A stretch of 64,000 nucleotides of DNA, taken from positions 124,001-188,000 of the forward strand of contig NZ_SACY01000004.1 of NCBI RefSeq assembly GCF_004005965.1. The letters run 5' to 3'. Every line of letters starts with the position of its first letter. Position 1 is the first letter of the stretch. A program made the position numbers and the translations under genes. Source of the DNA: Sandaracinomonas limnophila (GTDB taxonomy: Bacteria; Bacteroidota; Bacteroidia; Cytophagales; Spirosomataceae). Shown here piece by piece: positions 18,352 through 26,877 of the stretch. The notes below the pieces were generated by a model. That model did not search any database, was not told where the DNA came from, and saw only the letters and a program-made list of their open reading frames with translations.

Positions 18352-18985
18352 CCTCAAAAAATTCTTGCAATTTTCGTTCGTCTAATATTCCGTTGGTTCG
18401 CACTCCACTACACAAATCAATGCCAAAAGGCTGAACGGCGTCTATGGCTTGTCGGACATTATCTTTGTTTAATCCCCCCGCTAAAAACAAGGGAATGGAG
18501 ATGCTTTCTCTAATTTTTCTACTCAAATCCCAATTATGTACTCTGCCAGTCCCTCCCAATTCTTTTGTAGCCAAATTAGGGTTTCCGCTGTCTAACAAAA
18601 TTGCATCAACAAACTCAGAAACCTCTATCGCCTCTTGAACCGAAGCTTCATCAATTACATGAATCACCTGCACCAGCTTCACATGTGGCAAGGCATTTCT
18701 GATGGCTGTATATTCTCGACCTTCTAATGCATCAACTATCTGAATCGTCGTTGTATGTACTTTTTGATAATGAGACACAATAGCTGAGGCCTCTGTTTCA
18801 CTGGTCAACAAAAATGTAGCAATTGGTGGAGGCACCGTTTTAGCAATTTGGTGGATTAAAGAGTCTTCTATAATCCCCGGACCACTAGGCATGTTCCCTA
18901 CTAATCCCAAAGCAGAAGCGCCATTTTTAATAGCTATTTGTGCTTCTTCTGGACTACTAATGCAGCAAATTTTTACGTGCGTCAT
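18338..18985 (-). CDS. phosphoribosylanthranilate isomerase (TrpF)-like protein
   Basis: 215 residues with TIM-barrel signatures of TrpF: KICCISSPEEAQIAIKNGA at the N-terminus, LLDSG and GGTGRVHNWDL in the middle, and PLFLAGGL with GIDLCSGVRTNG at the phosphate-binding end. The canonical KICG is KICC here, though Cys is still present at the position of the general base. No other trp genes are nearby. It sits in a three-gene minus-strand run with a helix-hairpin-helix protein and an FAD monooxygenase, so it may be a specialised member rather than the tryptophan enzyme. Confidence 0.8.
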   Translation of the reverse strand: MTHVKICCISSPEEAQIAIKNGASALGLVGNMPSGPGIIEDSLIHQIAKTVPPPIATFLLTSETEASAIVSHYQKVHTTTIQIVDALEGREYTAIRNALPHVKLVQVIHVIDEASVQEAIEVSEFVDAILLDSGNPNLATKELGGTGRVHNWDLSRKIRESISIPLFLAGGLNKDNVRQAIDAVQPFGIDLCSGVRTNGILDERKLQEFFEAIAR

Positions 18986-18990
18986 TCCTC

Positions 18991-19230
18991 TTATTTTTTT
19001 AAAAATACTACTAATTTTTGGATTGCTGAAGGGCCCATTCCATGTAAATTTGCTATTTCGACCTGTGTTTTCGTTTTTAACTTTTCAAGAGTGTAAATGC
19101 CTTCATTCACCAAGGCGCGAAGAGCAGGTCGCGCCAATTTTAATTCAAGAATATTACCATCCATTTGCTGAATTTCAAGATCATACCATTGGGCTAGTTC
19201 TTGGTTGGATTTAAGATTACAATTTTTCAT
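18991..19230 (-). CDS. small helix-hairpin-helix protein (RNAP alpha-CTD-like)
   Basis: About 79 residues from ATG 19230 (an upstream ATG at 19251 would add seven residues lying inside the FAD monooxygenase gene). The C-terminal half PALRALVNEGIYTLEKLKT and IANLHGMGPSAIQKLVVF is a helix-hairpin-helix pair like the C-terminal domain of RNA polymerase alpha. Such stand-alone proteins are predicted to bind DNA. It overlaps the upstream gene by 14 bases and ends six bases before the TrpF-like gene, so the three are likely one transcript. Confidence 0.72.
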   Translation of the reverse strand: MKNCNLKSNQELAQWYDLEIQQMDGNILELKLARPALRALVNEGIYTLEKLKTKTQVEIANLHGMGPSAIQKLVVFLKK

Positions 19231-20416
19231 ACTCTGGTAACTCAAAATCATCAGATGTGGAAGACGTATTTATACTCGAAAAAACCTTCCCAATTTTTTG
19301 TACGACCTTACTCGAAATAATGTTAAGAAGGGTATTCAACACAAAGATACCTAATTTCGTTTTTGGATGAGCCAATTTGGGAACCCCTGGAGGAAGTTTT
19401 TGGATTTTGTTTACATAAGGACGAAAGAGGTTGTCGTAGGAGCCAAAAGCCTTCTGATGGTCTGCATGTTTGGAAAGTTCTCCGGCCAACAGATAGGCCC
19501 CGAGAACCGAAAGACTTACTCCCATTCCTGTTAAAGGAGAAGGACAATACGCGGCATCGCCAACCATCGCACAACGCCCTTTCGACCATCTAGGTGCAAT
19601 CACCTGACTAATGGCATCAAAATACATGTCTGTATTGCATTCCATGGCTGCCAAGACTCGCTTTGCTTCCCAACCGGCATCAAAAAATTTTTCTGACAAA
19701 ATTTCTTTTTGTTCCGCCAAACTTAGTTTTTCATAGTCCTTTGGTTCTGAAAGAAATGAAAAAGAAGCCCTGGTTGTGCCCTCATTGTCTGGACGCATCA
19801 CAATCACTCGCGAATTTGTTGCATTGTACCACCTCGCCCAGCGACTATCTGAATCGGCCCTTGGAATGGTAAAATACGAAACATATAATCCAACAGGCCG
19901 CACCACAGGCTCATCTCCAAAAATTAAATTTCGTGTTCGAGAGCGTATTCCATCTGCACAAATGACCAAATCAAAATCCCTGATTTCCCCCTGTTGAAAA
20001 GTAACTTTTACACCTGAATCATGCTCTTCCAAAGCCGTAATTTGATTCCCAAAAAGGTACTCCACCTTGTCTTTGGTGTGTTTATACAAAATCTTTACAA
20101 GGTCTCCACGAAGAATTTCCAATTCGCTGGTTCCCAGGTTTGATTCGCCTTTGGGCAATGAAGCTTGCGTAACATTGTCACTGTTTACAAATAAAACACC
20201 CAATTCACCCGTATCCGAGGCACGGATTTCATCCTCTATACCCATCAATTGCGCAATCCGTTTCGCAGCACCTTTGATGTCTACATTTTGTCCTCCCAAT
20301 CGAAGCGATTCTGCCCGTTCCACAATGGTCGTTTGAAAACCATAGCGATCCAACCAAAAGGCCAGGGTGGGGCCAGCAATACTTGCTCCTGATATGAGTA
20401 CTTTTTTGGGTTTCAT
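19217..20416 (-). CDS. FAD-dependent monooxygenase (PHBH/TetX-like)
   Basis: 399 residues. The Rossmann start is VLISGASIAGPTLAFWLDRY with E at the end of beta 2 (VERAE). DLVICADGIRSRTR is the DG motif, and GDAAYCPSPLTGMGVSLSVL is the GD motif that binds the FAD ribityl chain. This fits class A flavoprotein hydroxylases, which use NAD(P)H and oxygen on aromatic or polyketide-like substrates and include the tetracycline-inactivating TetX. The residues that decide the substrate cannot be judged here. It is the first gene of a three-gene run. Confidence 0.88.
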   Translation of the reverse strand: MKPKKVLISGASIAGPTLAFWLDRYGFQTTIVERAESLRLGGQNVDIKGAAKRIAQLMGIEDEIRASDTGELGVLFVNSDNVTQASLPKGESNLGTSELEILRGDLVKILYKHTKDKVEYLFGNQITALEEHDSGVKVTFQQGEIRDFDLVICADGIRSRTRNLIFGDEPVVRPVGLYVSYFTIPRADSDSRWARWYNATNSRVIVMRPDNEGTTRASFSFLSEPKDYEKLSLAEQKEILSEKFFDAGWEAKRVLAAMECNTDMYFDAISQVIAPRWSKGRCAMVGDAAYCPSPLTGMGVSLSVLGAYLLAGELSKHADHQKAFGSYDNLFRPYVNKIQKLPPGVPKLAHPKTKLGIFVLNTLLNIISSKVVQKIGKVFSSINTSSTSDDFELPEYEKL

Positions 20417-20441
20417 TGGGTGTGATTAAAATTGTATAAAT

Positions 20442-21659
20442 TTAATTATCAGGGCTCAACAACCAATCAATGGCATTTACCTTTTTTACGCCATTATAAG
20501 TTCCAGTATCGTAATCCATGGTCAATAAAATCTTTTCATTATGGTCGGATATACGATTAAAGGGCTTTAATTCGCGTTCTAAAGTAAGTTCATTTTGAAC
20601 TGTTTGAGAAACTTGAATATATTTTGTATATCCGTCCTTCGTTCGAACAACAAAATCCACTTCCAATCCATCAGTTTTCCCAATCCAAACCTGATAATTC
20701 CTTCTTTTCAATTCAAGATATATGACGTTTTCTAACAAATGACCAGAATCAGTAGACAACTCTTTCCCTATCAATGCAGAGCGAAAGCCCAAATCGACCA
20801 AATAGTATTTTTCTTGCGTGGCCAAATGCTGTTTCCCCTTGATATCAAATCGATTAACTCGATAAAATAAATACGCTTCTACCAGGGTACTTATATACTT
20901 TGAAACGGTTTTATTATCTATTTTTTTATTATTCGATGTTAACTTATTGGAAATATTACTCGAAGAAATACTTGAACCAATAGAGTCTATTAAAAAATTG
21001 ACAACTTCATAATAGGAGTTTTCTGCATATATAGTGTAGCGCTTAGAAATGTCGTTTTCAAAAATATTTCGATAAACCGTTTGTAAATATTCGGCGACAA
21101 AATTTCCCCCAACTTCAGACAATCGTATGGCTTCAGGAAATCCACCTATGCGGATATACTCAGCAAATGCTCTATCTGGATTTGCTTCTTTACCCGTGTA
21201 GCTTAGAAATTCTTTAAAAGAAAAAGGCAAAACATGTATTTCAAAGGCTCTACCCGTCAATAATGTAGCCAACTCACTTGATAACAAAAAAGCATTTGAA
21301 CCCGTTACATATAAATCAATATTGGGAGTAACAAATAGCCCTTCTAGTAGCTTTTCAAATTCCTTTACATTTTGAACTTCATCGATAAACACATAATTAA
21401 CTTGATTTTCTTTTGCCTGATGAATGATAAAATCATAGATCTCTTTCCAATTTTTTTCTGCCAAATTTCGAAAATTTGGCATATCTAAATTGATCGAAAT
21501 GATTGAAATAGTTGGATCATCATTTCGTAATTGGTTCTGAAATTGGGTAAATAAGGTTGACTTTCCACAACGCCTTACACCTGTAGCTACTTTGATTAGA
21601 TTCTTGTCTTTTAATAAAGAAAGAGTCTCAAGATATGATTGTCGCAGTATGGTTTTCAT
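20442..21659 (-). CDS. AAA-type ATPase with DUF4143 domain
   Basis: About 405 residues from ATG 21659; a start 36 bases upstream is possible but adds an atypical leader. The N-terminal ATPase has Walker A GVRRCGKSTLF, Walker B VFIDEVQN and sensor-like LYVTGSNAFLL. The C-terminal DUF4143 domain contains RIGGFPEAIRL and the nuclease-like ending LENVIYLELKRRNYQVW plus EVDFVVRT, which has the E-x-D pattern of PD-(D/E)xK folds. These proteins are widespread in Bacteroidota, often in several copies, and their role is unknown. Long inverted repeats lie just upstream. Confidence 0.88.
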   Translation of the reverse strand: MKTILRQSYLETLSLLKDKNLIKVATGVRRCGKSTLFTQFQNQLRNDDPTISIISINLDMPNFRNLAEKNWKEIYDFIIHQAKENQVNYVFIDEVQNVKEFEKLLEGLFVTPNIDLYVTGSNAFLLSSELATLLTGRAFEIHVLPFSFKEFLSYTGKEANPDRAFAEYIRIGGFPEAIRLSEVGGNFVAEYLQTVYRNIFENDISKRYTIYAENSYYEVVNFLIDSIGSSISSSNISNKLTSNNKKIDNKTVSKYISTLVEAYLFYRVNRFDIKGKQHLATQEKYYLVDLGFRSALIGKELSTDSGHLLENVIYLELKRRNYQVWIGKTDGLEVDFVVRTKDGYTKYIQVSQTVQNELTLERELKPFNRISDHNEKILLTMDYDTGTYNGVKKVNAIDWLLSPDN

Positions 21660-21676
21660 TGCCTGCAAGGTATATG

Positions 21677-21741
21677 AAATTCCTAAAACTTCCAAATATT
21701 ACAAAGTTTTAGGAATTTATAGGCCTGAAATTCCTAAAACT
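21677..21741. repeat. 15-bp inverted repeat plus a third direct copy, upstream of the DUF4143 ATPase
   Basis: AAATTCCTAAAACTT at 21677-21691 and AAGTTTTAGGAATTT at 21704-21718 are exact complements with a 12-base loop. The forward arm recurs as GAAATTCCTAAAACT at 21727-21741. It could be an operator array, or a bidirectional hairpin between the ATPase and the VOC gene. Confidence 0.65.
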
Positions 21742-21805
21742 CTGCGATAAAATAGATGGGAGTTTTGTCGACAAGTTTCGAGATGAAAAGATATCTTTAT
21801 CCATT

Positions 21806-22222
21806 TTAGGCAATGAGACCATGGGATTTAAACTTCTCCACATCCAAAAACATAATGCCCCAGAGGTGACCATCCAAATCTTCGATGCTTCTCAAATACA
21901 TAAAACTTTCGGGAAGTACCGGCACGGGCTCTGTGCCGCCCGCTTGTAAGCCATTTTCCATCATTTCGTTTACTTGCTGAATGCTCTCTACTGGCAAGGT
22001 ATGTGAGGTAGTTTGGAATGCTTTTGCATCTGCCAAGGGTTTATTCAAGTAAGAGGTAAAAAACGATTTGGACTGCAACATCACATAAATAGCGTCAGAC
22101 CAAACCAAGCATTTTTGGTCTTCATCTGTAAACAATGGATTAATCGTAAACCCTAATGCCACATAAAATTTTACCGATTTTTCTAAATCGTTTACCGGAA
22201 GATTGATGAAAATTTGTTTCAT
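21806..22222 (-). CDS. VOC family (glyoxalase-like) protein, copy 2
   Basis: 138 residues with the same fold and layout as the gene at 17944-18351 (FINLPVNDLEKSVKFYVALGF, RSIEDLDGHLWGIMFLD). In copy 1 the end reads HTWELFF, whereas here it reads HLWGIMF, so the Glu often used as a metal ligand is replaced by Gly. Its ATG overlaps the stop of the alpha/beta hydrolase by one base, which makes it the last gene of the 25194-21806 minus-strand run. Confidence 0.85.
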   Translation of the reverse strand: MKQIFINLPVNDLEKSVKFYVALGFTINPLFTDEDQKCLVWSDAIYVMLQSKSFFTSYLNKPLADAKAFQTTSHTLPVESIQQVNEMMENGLQAGGTEPVPVLPESFMYLRSIEDLDGHLWGIMFLDVEKFKSHGLIA

Positions 22223-23046
22223 TATTTCCCCAAAAATTCAACAATTAGTTGAGAAATCAAAGCCGGTTTTTCAGAAAAAACCATATGAGAAGTATTTGGT
22301 AAGATTAGCAACTGAGCACTTGGGATAGTGCGGTAAATGTGTAAACCATGTTCTAATTTAATTACATCTTTATCTCCATAAACCACCAAAAATTTACTTT
22401 TGATACTACGCAAATGTTCGTCGGAGATTACCTCTTTTGTAACCCACATATCTCGTAATTGAATAAATGATTTTTGCCAAGTGTTTTTATTGGGGGATAA
22501 TTTCAAAAAGTCATTTAACCAGTATTGTCTATATTCTTCAGAAATATTTTCGGGGGTTCTTGTTTTCATATTTTCCACAAATCCAGCAGGAGCTGCATCA
22601 AACATATCACTATCAGAGCCACTCGCAATTACTTTTTTTACTTTATCTGGACGGTCATGCGCAAGTATAAATGCAGAATTCCCGCCATCACTCCAACCCA
22701 ATACATACACACTATCCAATTTCATTTGATCGATAAATGCCGCATAATAATCTGCATAAATCTGGTAACTGATGGCAGCAATTTGCTCTGATCTACCTTG
22801 TCCCGGACTATCCAAAGCAAGGACTCGGTATTTTTTCGACAAGGTACCTATGACTTGTTTAAAGTCCTTAATAGAACCAAATCCACCGTGCAACAACAAC
22901 AAGGGTGTTCCTTTCCCGTACTCCTCGTAATATACTTTGGCGCCTTTAATGGTAATGTATTTTCCGTGATTGGACCCGTACGGGATTTGTGCTATACCAA
23001 GAATACTAACGATTGAAAACAGGGTTAACAGCAGTGATTTTTTCAT
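22222..23046 (-). CDS. secreted alpha/beta hydrolase, copy 1
   Basis: 274 residues with a signal peptide (about 1-19). The hydrolase core has the oxyanion motif LLLLHGGFGS, the nucleophile elbow LGWSDGGNSAF, an acid in VVYGDKDVI and the catalytic His in LPNTSHMVFSEKP. It is a paralogue of 23602-24486; both mature proteins begin QIPYGSN. Substrates of the family range from esters to C-C bonds. It lies between an NTF2-like gene and a VOC gene in one run. Confidence 0.88.
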   Translation of the reverse strand: MKKSLLLTLFSIVSILGIAQIPYGSNHGKYITIKGAKVYYEEYGKGTPLLLLHGGFGSIKDFKQVIGTLSKKYRVLALDSPGQGRSEQIAAISYQIYADYYAAFIDQMKLDSVYVLGWSDGGNSAFILAHDRPDKVKKVIASGSDSDMFDAAPAGFVENMKTRTPENISEEYRQYWLNDFLKLSPNKNTWQKSFIQLRDMWVTKEVISDEHLRSIKSKFLVVYGDKDVIKLEHGLHIYRTIPSAQLLILPNTSHMVFSEKPALISQLIVEFLGK

Positions 23047-23054
23047 TTTACATT

Positions 23055-23552
23055 TTATTTAACTAGGTAATATCCCAATTGTTGATTATACCACAGGTTA
23101 TCATCAAAATCTTGTTCTTCAATAATTTTACCGTCTTTCATTTTCACCAAAGTAACCCCAGAAAGATTCATCATGTTTCCAGTTTTATTGTGTTTCCCCT
23201 GAAAATTCCAGTGTTTGACCAATTTGTCTCCATGACCCCAAACATCGATAAAGGTAAATTTAATATCTGAGAATCCAATCAAATAGGCATTAAATGCTTT
23301 TTTAAACCCTTCAATTCCTTGTGCTCTGATTCCTTCCTTTTGGTTTAATAAAATTACATCGCTTGCAAAATTTTGTTCATTAACCTGATCAATGTCGCGT
23401 TGATTAAAAATTTTGTCCCAAGTTGCCTTATAGAGTTGAATATTTGTTTCGACTTGCTTTTCAGCTTTTAAAAGGTCCTGACATTCTTTTTTAGACTGTG
23501 CAGTTACCGTAAATCCCGCAAGTAATAAAATAAAATATAGTAATTTTTTCAT
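23055..23552 (-). CDS. secreted SnoaL/NTF2-like protein
   Basis: 165 residues with a signal peptide (about 1-18). The NTF2 fold is indicated by LYKATWDKIFNQRDIDQVNE, QGIEGFKKAFNAYLIGFSDI, IDVWGHGDKLVKHWNFQGKH and MKDGKIIEEQDFDDNL, the last two being the usual cone-lining and closing strands of the SnoaL-like ester-cyclase group. It may bind or isomerise a small hydrophobic compound. It is eight bases upstream of the alpha/beta hydrolase gene and is one of five such proteins in the window. Confidence 0.82.
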   Translation of the reverse strand: MKKLLYFILLLAGFTVTAQSKKECQDLLKAEKQVETNIQLYKATWDKIFNQRDIDQVNEQNFASDVILLNQKEGIRAQGIEGFKKAFNAYLIGFSDIKFTFIDVWGHGDKLVKHWNFQGKHNKTGNMMNLSGVTLVKMKDGKIIEEQDFDDNLWYNQQLGYYLVK

Positions 23553-23601
23553 GTGTGTTTTGTTTGTATTGTCATAAATATTAAAAAACCATCAAGCCTG
23601 T

Positions 23602-24486
23602 TTATTTCCAAAAATAGGTTGGATCCAACTTTCTATACTTCTTGCCCAAATAGCGCAATATCTCCGAATGCACCAATGCTGGTTCTTCCCAAGGTGAAAT
23701 ATGCGTTGCATCTGGTACAATATAAAGGGAGGCTTGAGGCAAATTTTTGTAAAGCGCCATGGTATGTTCTAAGGTAAACATGTCGTGGTCGCCGGCCATC
23801 ACTAAAAACGGAACTTGAATGGAATTTAATTGTGCTAAAGTAATTTTCGGATTGTTATATGCATTTGCGGTTACCTTCTTTTTAGAGGACGCAATTTTGC
23901 TTTTATCAGGAGCCAATCTTTCATAAGTAGAAAAATACTTTGCTATTTCTTTTTTTGTTTTAGCAAAAAGCGGATCCTTCGGATCCATTCTCCAAGTTGA
24001 ATCAATTCCGATAAATACTCCAGAAACTTCTCCCGTGAAATTAGCTCCCAATATTACTGCTTTGTTTATCTTTTCAGGATGAACCAAGGCCAATTCAAGT
24101 GCAATATTTCCTCCATCGCTCCAGCCTACAAATTTTGCCTTCTTTAGTTGAAGCTTATCCATGAAACCATTCACGTCTAATGCCATTTGTGCATATGTCA
24201 ATTCTTTTTCGTCACTATCTGTTGTTCTTCCTTGCGAGCGAGAATCCACTGCAATTACTTTATATTTCTTGGAAAAGGCCGCAATCATGCCGCCCATCAT
24301 TTCAGAGGACCCATAACCTCCGTGCAACAATATTAAAGGTTCTCCTTTTCCATAGGTTTCATAATACATGCTTATATCTCCTACTTGAACTCTTTTTCCA
24401 ACTTTTGAATTGGAGCCGTAAGGAATTTGGGAAAACAAAGTCCCACTGGTAAAAATGAATAAGAGGATGAATAGTTTATTTTTCAT
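23602..24486 (-). CDS. secreted alpha/beta hydrolase, copy 2
   Basis: 294 residues with a signal peptide (about 1-19). Conserved motifs are LILLHGGYGSSEMM, FVGWSDGGNIALELAL (nucleophile Ser), VMAGDHDMF (acid) and VPDATHISPWEEP (catalytic His). It is related to the copy at 22222-23046 and was probably produced by duplication within the operon. It overlaps the upstream cytochrome c gene by one base, so translational coupling is likely. Confidence 0.88.
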   Translation of the reverse strand: MKNKLFILLFIFTSGTLFSQIPYGSNSKVGKRVQVGDISMYYETYGKGEPLILLHGGYGSSEMMGGMIAAFSKKYKVIAVDSRSQGRTTDSDEKELTYAQMALDVNGFMDKLQLKKAKFVGWSDGGNIALELALVHPEKINKAVILGANFTGEVSGVFIGIDSTWRMDPKDPLFAKTKKEIAKYFSTYERLAPDKSKIASSKKKVTANAYNNPKITLAQLNSIQVPFLVMAGDHDMFTLEHTMALYKNLPQASLYIVPDATHISPWEEPALVHSEILRYLGKKYRKLDPTYFWK

Positions 24487-24788
24487 TATTTTTTAGCTTT
24501 TGCATAAATAAATTGCTGAATATTTTTTACCTGCTGAGAAGAAAGGCGATCGCCAAATTTAGGCATTCCCTTTGGCAAGAAAATTCCTTTACGAACAATG
24601 TCGTCAATCATGTTGATTATCTCAGGCTTGGAATAAGTTAAATTAGGAATGGTTCCACCTCCATTTAATTTATGACAACCTGAACAGTAAACATCAAAGA
24701 GTTTTGCTCCTTCTGCTAATTGTGATGCCGATGCGGTAACAGCCACATTTAATTTTGTTTTAACCTCCATCGGAATAGGAGTTGGCAT
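24486..24788 (-). CDS. small c-type cytochrome, no visible signal peptide
   Basis: 100 residues. GAKLFDVYCSGCHKLNGGG gives the CxxCH haem site, and PKGMPKFGDRLSSQQVKNIQQFI the usual Met ligand region of a class I cytochrome c. The reading frame starts MPTPIPMEVKTKLNVAV, with no hydrophobic leader, and the short upstream sequence does not provide one in frame. Haem c is attached outside the cytoplasm, so either the leader is lost, the start is wrong, or export is unusual. It is in the middle of a six-gene run. Confidence 0.8.
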   Translation of the reverse strand: MPTPIPMEVKTKLNVAVTASASQLAEGAKLFDVYCSGCHKLNGGGTIPNLTYSKPEIINMIDDIVRKGIFLPKGMPKFGDRLSSQQVKNIQQFIYAKAKK

Positions 24789-24816
24789 TTTTAAATTTTT
24801 TAAACGTTTTAATTTT

Positions 24817-25194
24817 TTATTTTCCTACTTGCGCAATTGGTCTAAACCGAAGGGCAGACCACGTTTCATCAATTGAAATTGCTGTTACTGTGGTGATGCC
24901 AAATTCTTCTCCGGTAACTCGTAATATATCTCGATTAATATCGGTTTTAATTTTTGAAGTACCCTTCGGATAGGCAAACCATAACACGGAGTCAAATTCT
25001 ATTTGGGATAAATCTTCTTCAAGAAAACTTATAAAATCTGATTTGCTTGAAAGAAAAACCAAGGTATTTTCACTTTTGGAATCTTCAAATTGGGTCTTGA
25101 AACCCAATTTGAGAAATTCCTCTTCCATAATTTTCGGTGCATTGAGCACAATTCCTTGCGATCTGAATTTAAGTTTTTTGATTGTTTCAAGCAT
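24817..25194 (-). CDS. DUF3052-like small protein
   Basis: 125 residues, cytoplasmic by appearance. The pattern SVLWFAYPKGTSKIKTDIN followed by AISIDETWSALRFRPI resembles the DUF3052 family, whose members keep the D-T-W-S-A-L-R-F ending. Function is unknown. It is the first gene of the run that continues with the cytochrome c, hydrolases, NTF2-like and VOC genes. Confidence 0.65.
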   Translation of the reverse strand: MLETIKKLKFRSQGIVLNAPKIMEEEFLKLGFKTQFEDSKSENTLVFLSSKSDFISFLEEDLSQIEFDSVLWFAYPKGTSKIKTDINRDILRVTGEEFGITTVTAISIDETWSALRFRPIAQVGK

Positions 25195-25266
25195 ATAAAC
25201 TTCTTTTTGATTTCTCGACTAACCTATTCATTAAGTTTATCAAAACCAAAATTGAAATTTTTCAAA

Positions 25267-26175
25267 TTATTTTTTAACTCCTCTTGAAAACTGCTCTACT
25301 GCAGAAATTTTACCTTCCAAATTGAATTGGAATAATTCATTAACCTTTTTCTCCCAAACAGTTCCGTCTTTCAACACGCGTTTTTCGGAAGCATGAACTA
25401 AAATTCCTGAAACAGGATCAGTGTCTTTTAATTTAAATGGTAAAATCACATCTGGCCTCCAGTCCAAAGATTTGTATTCTGCAAATAGACTAGGCCATTG
25501 ATCTTTTTTAACCTTCATCACATTGCCATCAAAATCTTCAATGGTTACCTCATCTGCTACACATTCAGTAAAGGTTTTAATATCCATTGAATTATATGCT
25601 TTCACAAACTTCTCAATCATGTCTATCTCTCCACGATTTGAAAACTGAAATGGGCGACCATTGTACGGGTCATTGGGTTTAGCAGAAATATATTTTCCTC
25701 CATAGGTCTTTCCGAATTCATTCTCCTTTGGAATATTGTAATATTGGTTAAAATCAGAAATTTTCCCGTCTTTACCTACCTTAAATATTTCAAATAAATT
25801 AAGCTTTTGCTTAGACCCATCTTTAAATTCACGGTCTTCAGTAGATTGCATTAAAACGATCTCATCTGATGACCCCGGAACTTTTAAAGGCAAAATTGCC
25901 ATTGGAACATTGTTCAAAGTTTTCATAGACTCATGAAATTTTCTATTAAAATCGCCTCCCTTTTTTTGCATTTCCTCTGAATAAAATGCTTGTTCAGCCG
26001 CTGAGCTGTTGGAGTTGTAGGCTTTCGTTGCGTCCAACACAACTTTAGAACTTTTTTCTGATCCCAATTGGAAGCTTTTTCCGTTGTCTGGACCATTAAA
26101 AATCTTTCCTGCATTCTGCGCAGAAACTGTGAAAGTAGATGCCAAAAGTGCACCAAATAAAATGAGCTTTTTCAT
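25267..26175 (-). CDS. secreted protein with one and a half SnoaL/NTF2-like repeats
   Basis: 302 residues with a signal peptide (about 1-19). The C-terminal half is a full NTF2-like domain (IEKFVKAYNSMDIKTFTECV, EVTIEDFDGNVMKVKKDQW, VNELFQFNLEGKISAVEQFS). The N-terminal half repeats its last strands (KQKLNLFEIFKVGKDGKISD), which points to internal duplication with loss of part of one copy. It is transcribed divergently from the NTF2-like lipoprotein at 26357, with a palindrome between them. Confidence 0.75.
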   Translation of the reverse strand: MKKLILFGALLASTFTVSAQNAGKIFNGPDNGKSFQLGSEKSSKVVLDATKAYNSNSSAAEQAFYSEEMQKKGGDFNRKFHESMKTLNNVPMAILPLKVPGSSDEIVLMQSTEDREFKDGSKQKLNLFEIFKVGKDGKISDFNQYYNIPKENEFGKTYGGKYISAKPNDPYNGRPFQFSNRGEIDMIEKFVKAYNSMDIKTFTECVADEVTIEDFDGNVMKVKKDQWPSLFAEYKSLDWRPDVILPFKLKDTDPVSGILVHASEKRVLKDGTVWEKKVNELFQFNLEGKISAVEQFSRGVKK

Positions 26176-26252
26176 AGATTAGATAAATTATGATATTTTT
26201 TCTGCAAGTACTTATTATACCTAATCGTTTAAAAATCTTAAGAGTAAATTTT

Positions 26253-26278
26253 TGTTCCCATTTGTGTTTTTGGGAACA
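26253..26278. promoter_or_regulatory. palindrome between divergent NTF2-like genes
   Basis: TGTTCCCA and TGGGAACA are perfect 8-bp arms around a 10-base T-rich loop. The site is in the 181-base divergent intergenic region, 78 bp from one start and 79 bp from the other, which suits a shared operator. Confidence 0.5.
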
Positions 26279-26356
26279 GATGATTTAGATAATTCGCGTG
26301 CCAAAACCTTTCAATTGGTAGTTTTACAATCAAAATATTTCAAAACTATATCACTT

Positions 26357-26845
26357 ATGAAAAAAACAATTTTATCAATCCTAGTAGCCGCTTCAATGAT
26401 GGCATGTACCAGCGAGGCTGACAAAAATGCAAAGCTTGCTCAGGAAAATGTTACTTATTATTCTCACGTTTGGGAAGTAGCTATCAATGAAGGAAGAACA
26501 AACATTTTAGATACTGCCTATGCTGAAAATGCAGTTCTACATACTGTACCAGAGGTAAAAGGCAAAGCAAATGCAAAAGCTTATTATGAAAATTTTGTAA
26601 CAGGATTTTCAGACCGTCAATTTATTGTGAAAGAAATCTTTGCTGATGGTGACAAATTAGTAAAATATTGGCAGTTTAAAGGTAAACACACAGGGCCTTT
26701 CTTTGGTATTCCTGCGACTGGCAAAAATGTAGATGTAATTGGATGTACCATTGCCAAAATGAAAGATCGTAAAATTACAGAAGAACAAGATTTCATGGAT
26801 AACCTTGTTTTTATGCAACAATTAGGACTCATTCCGGTTAAATAA
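26357..26845 (+). CDS. SnoaL/NTF2-like ester-cyclase family lipoprotein
   Basis: 162 residues from ATG 26357. The frame is open further upstream, but only this start gives a lipoprotein leader (MKKTILSILVAASMMACTS, lipobox Cys 17). The mature part is a SnoaL-type NTF2 domain: VTYYSHVWEVAINEGRTNIL, KAYYENFVTGFSDRQF, LVKYWQFKGKHTGPFFGI and MKDRKITEEQDFMDNL. The closing strand is nearly the same as in the gene at 23055. A role in binding a small molecule at the membrane is likely but unproven. Confidence 0.82.
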   Translation: MKKTILSILVAASMMACTSEADKNAKLAQENVTYYSHVWEVAINEGRTNILDTAYAENAVLHTVPEVKGKANAKAYYENFVTGFSDRQFIVKEIFADGDKLVKYWQFKGKHTGPFFGIPATGKNVDVIGCTIAKMKDRKITEEQDFMDNLVFMQQLGLIPVK

Positions 26846-26851
26846 AAAGAA

Positions 26852-26877
26852 TCGACCGGGGTTTAGGCTCCGGTCGA
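26852..26877. terminator. terminator between convergent genes
   Basis: TCGACCGG and CCGGTCGA pair over a 10-base loop; an A-run precedes and a T-rich stretch follows, so it can act in both directions. It overlaps the last codons of the AraC-type gene on the minus strand. Confidence 0.7.
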
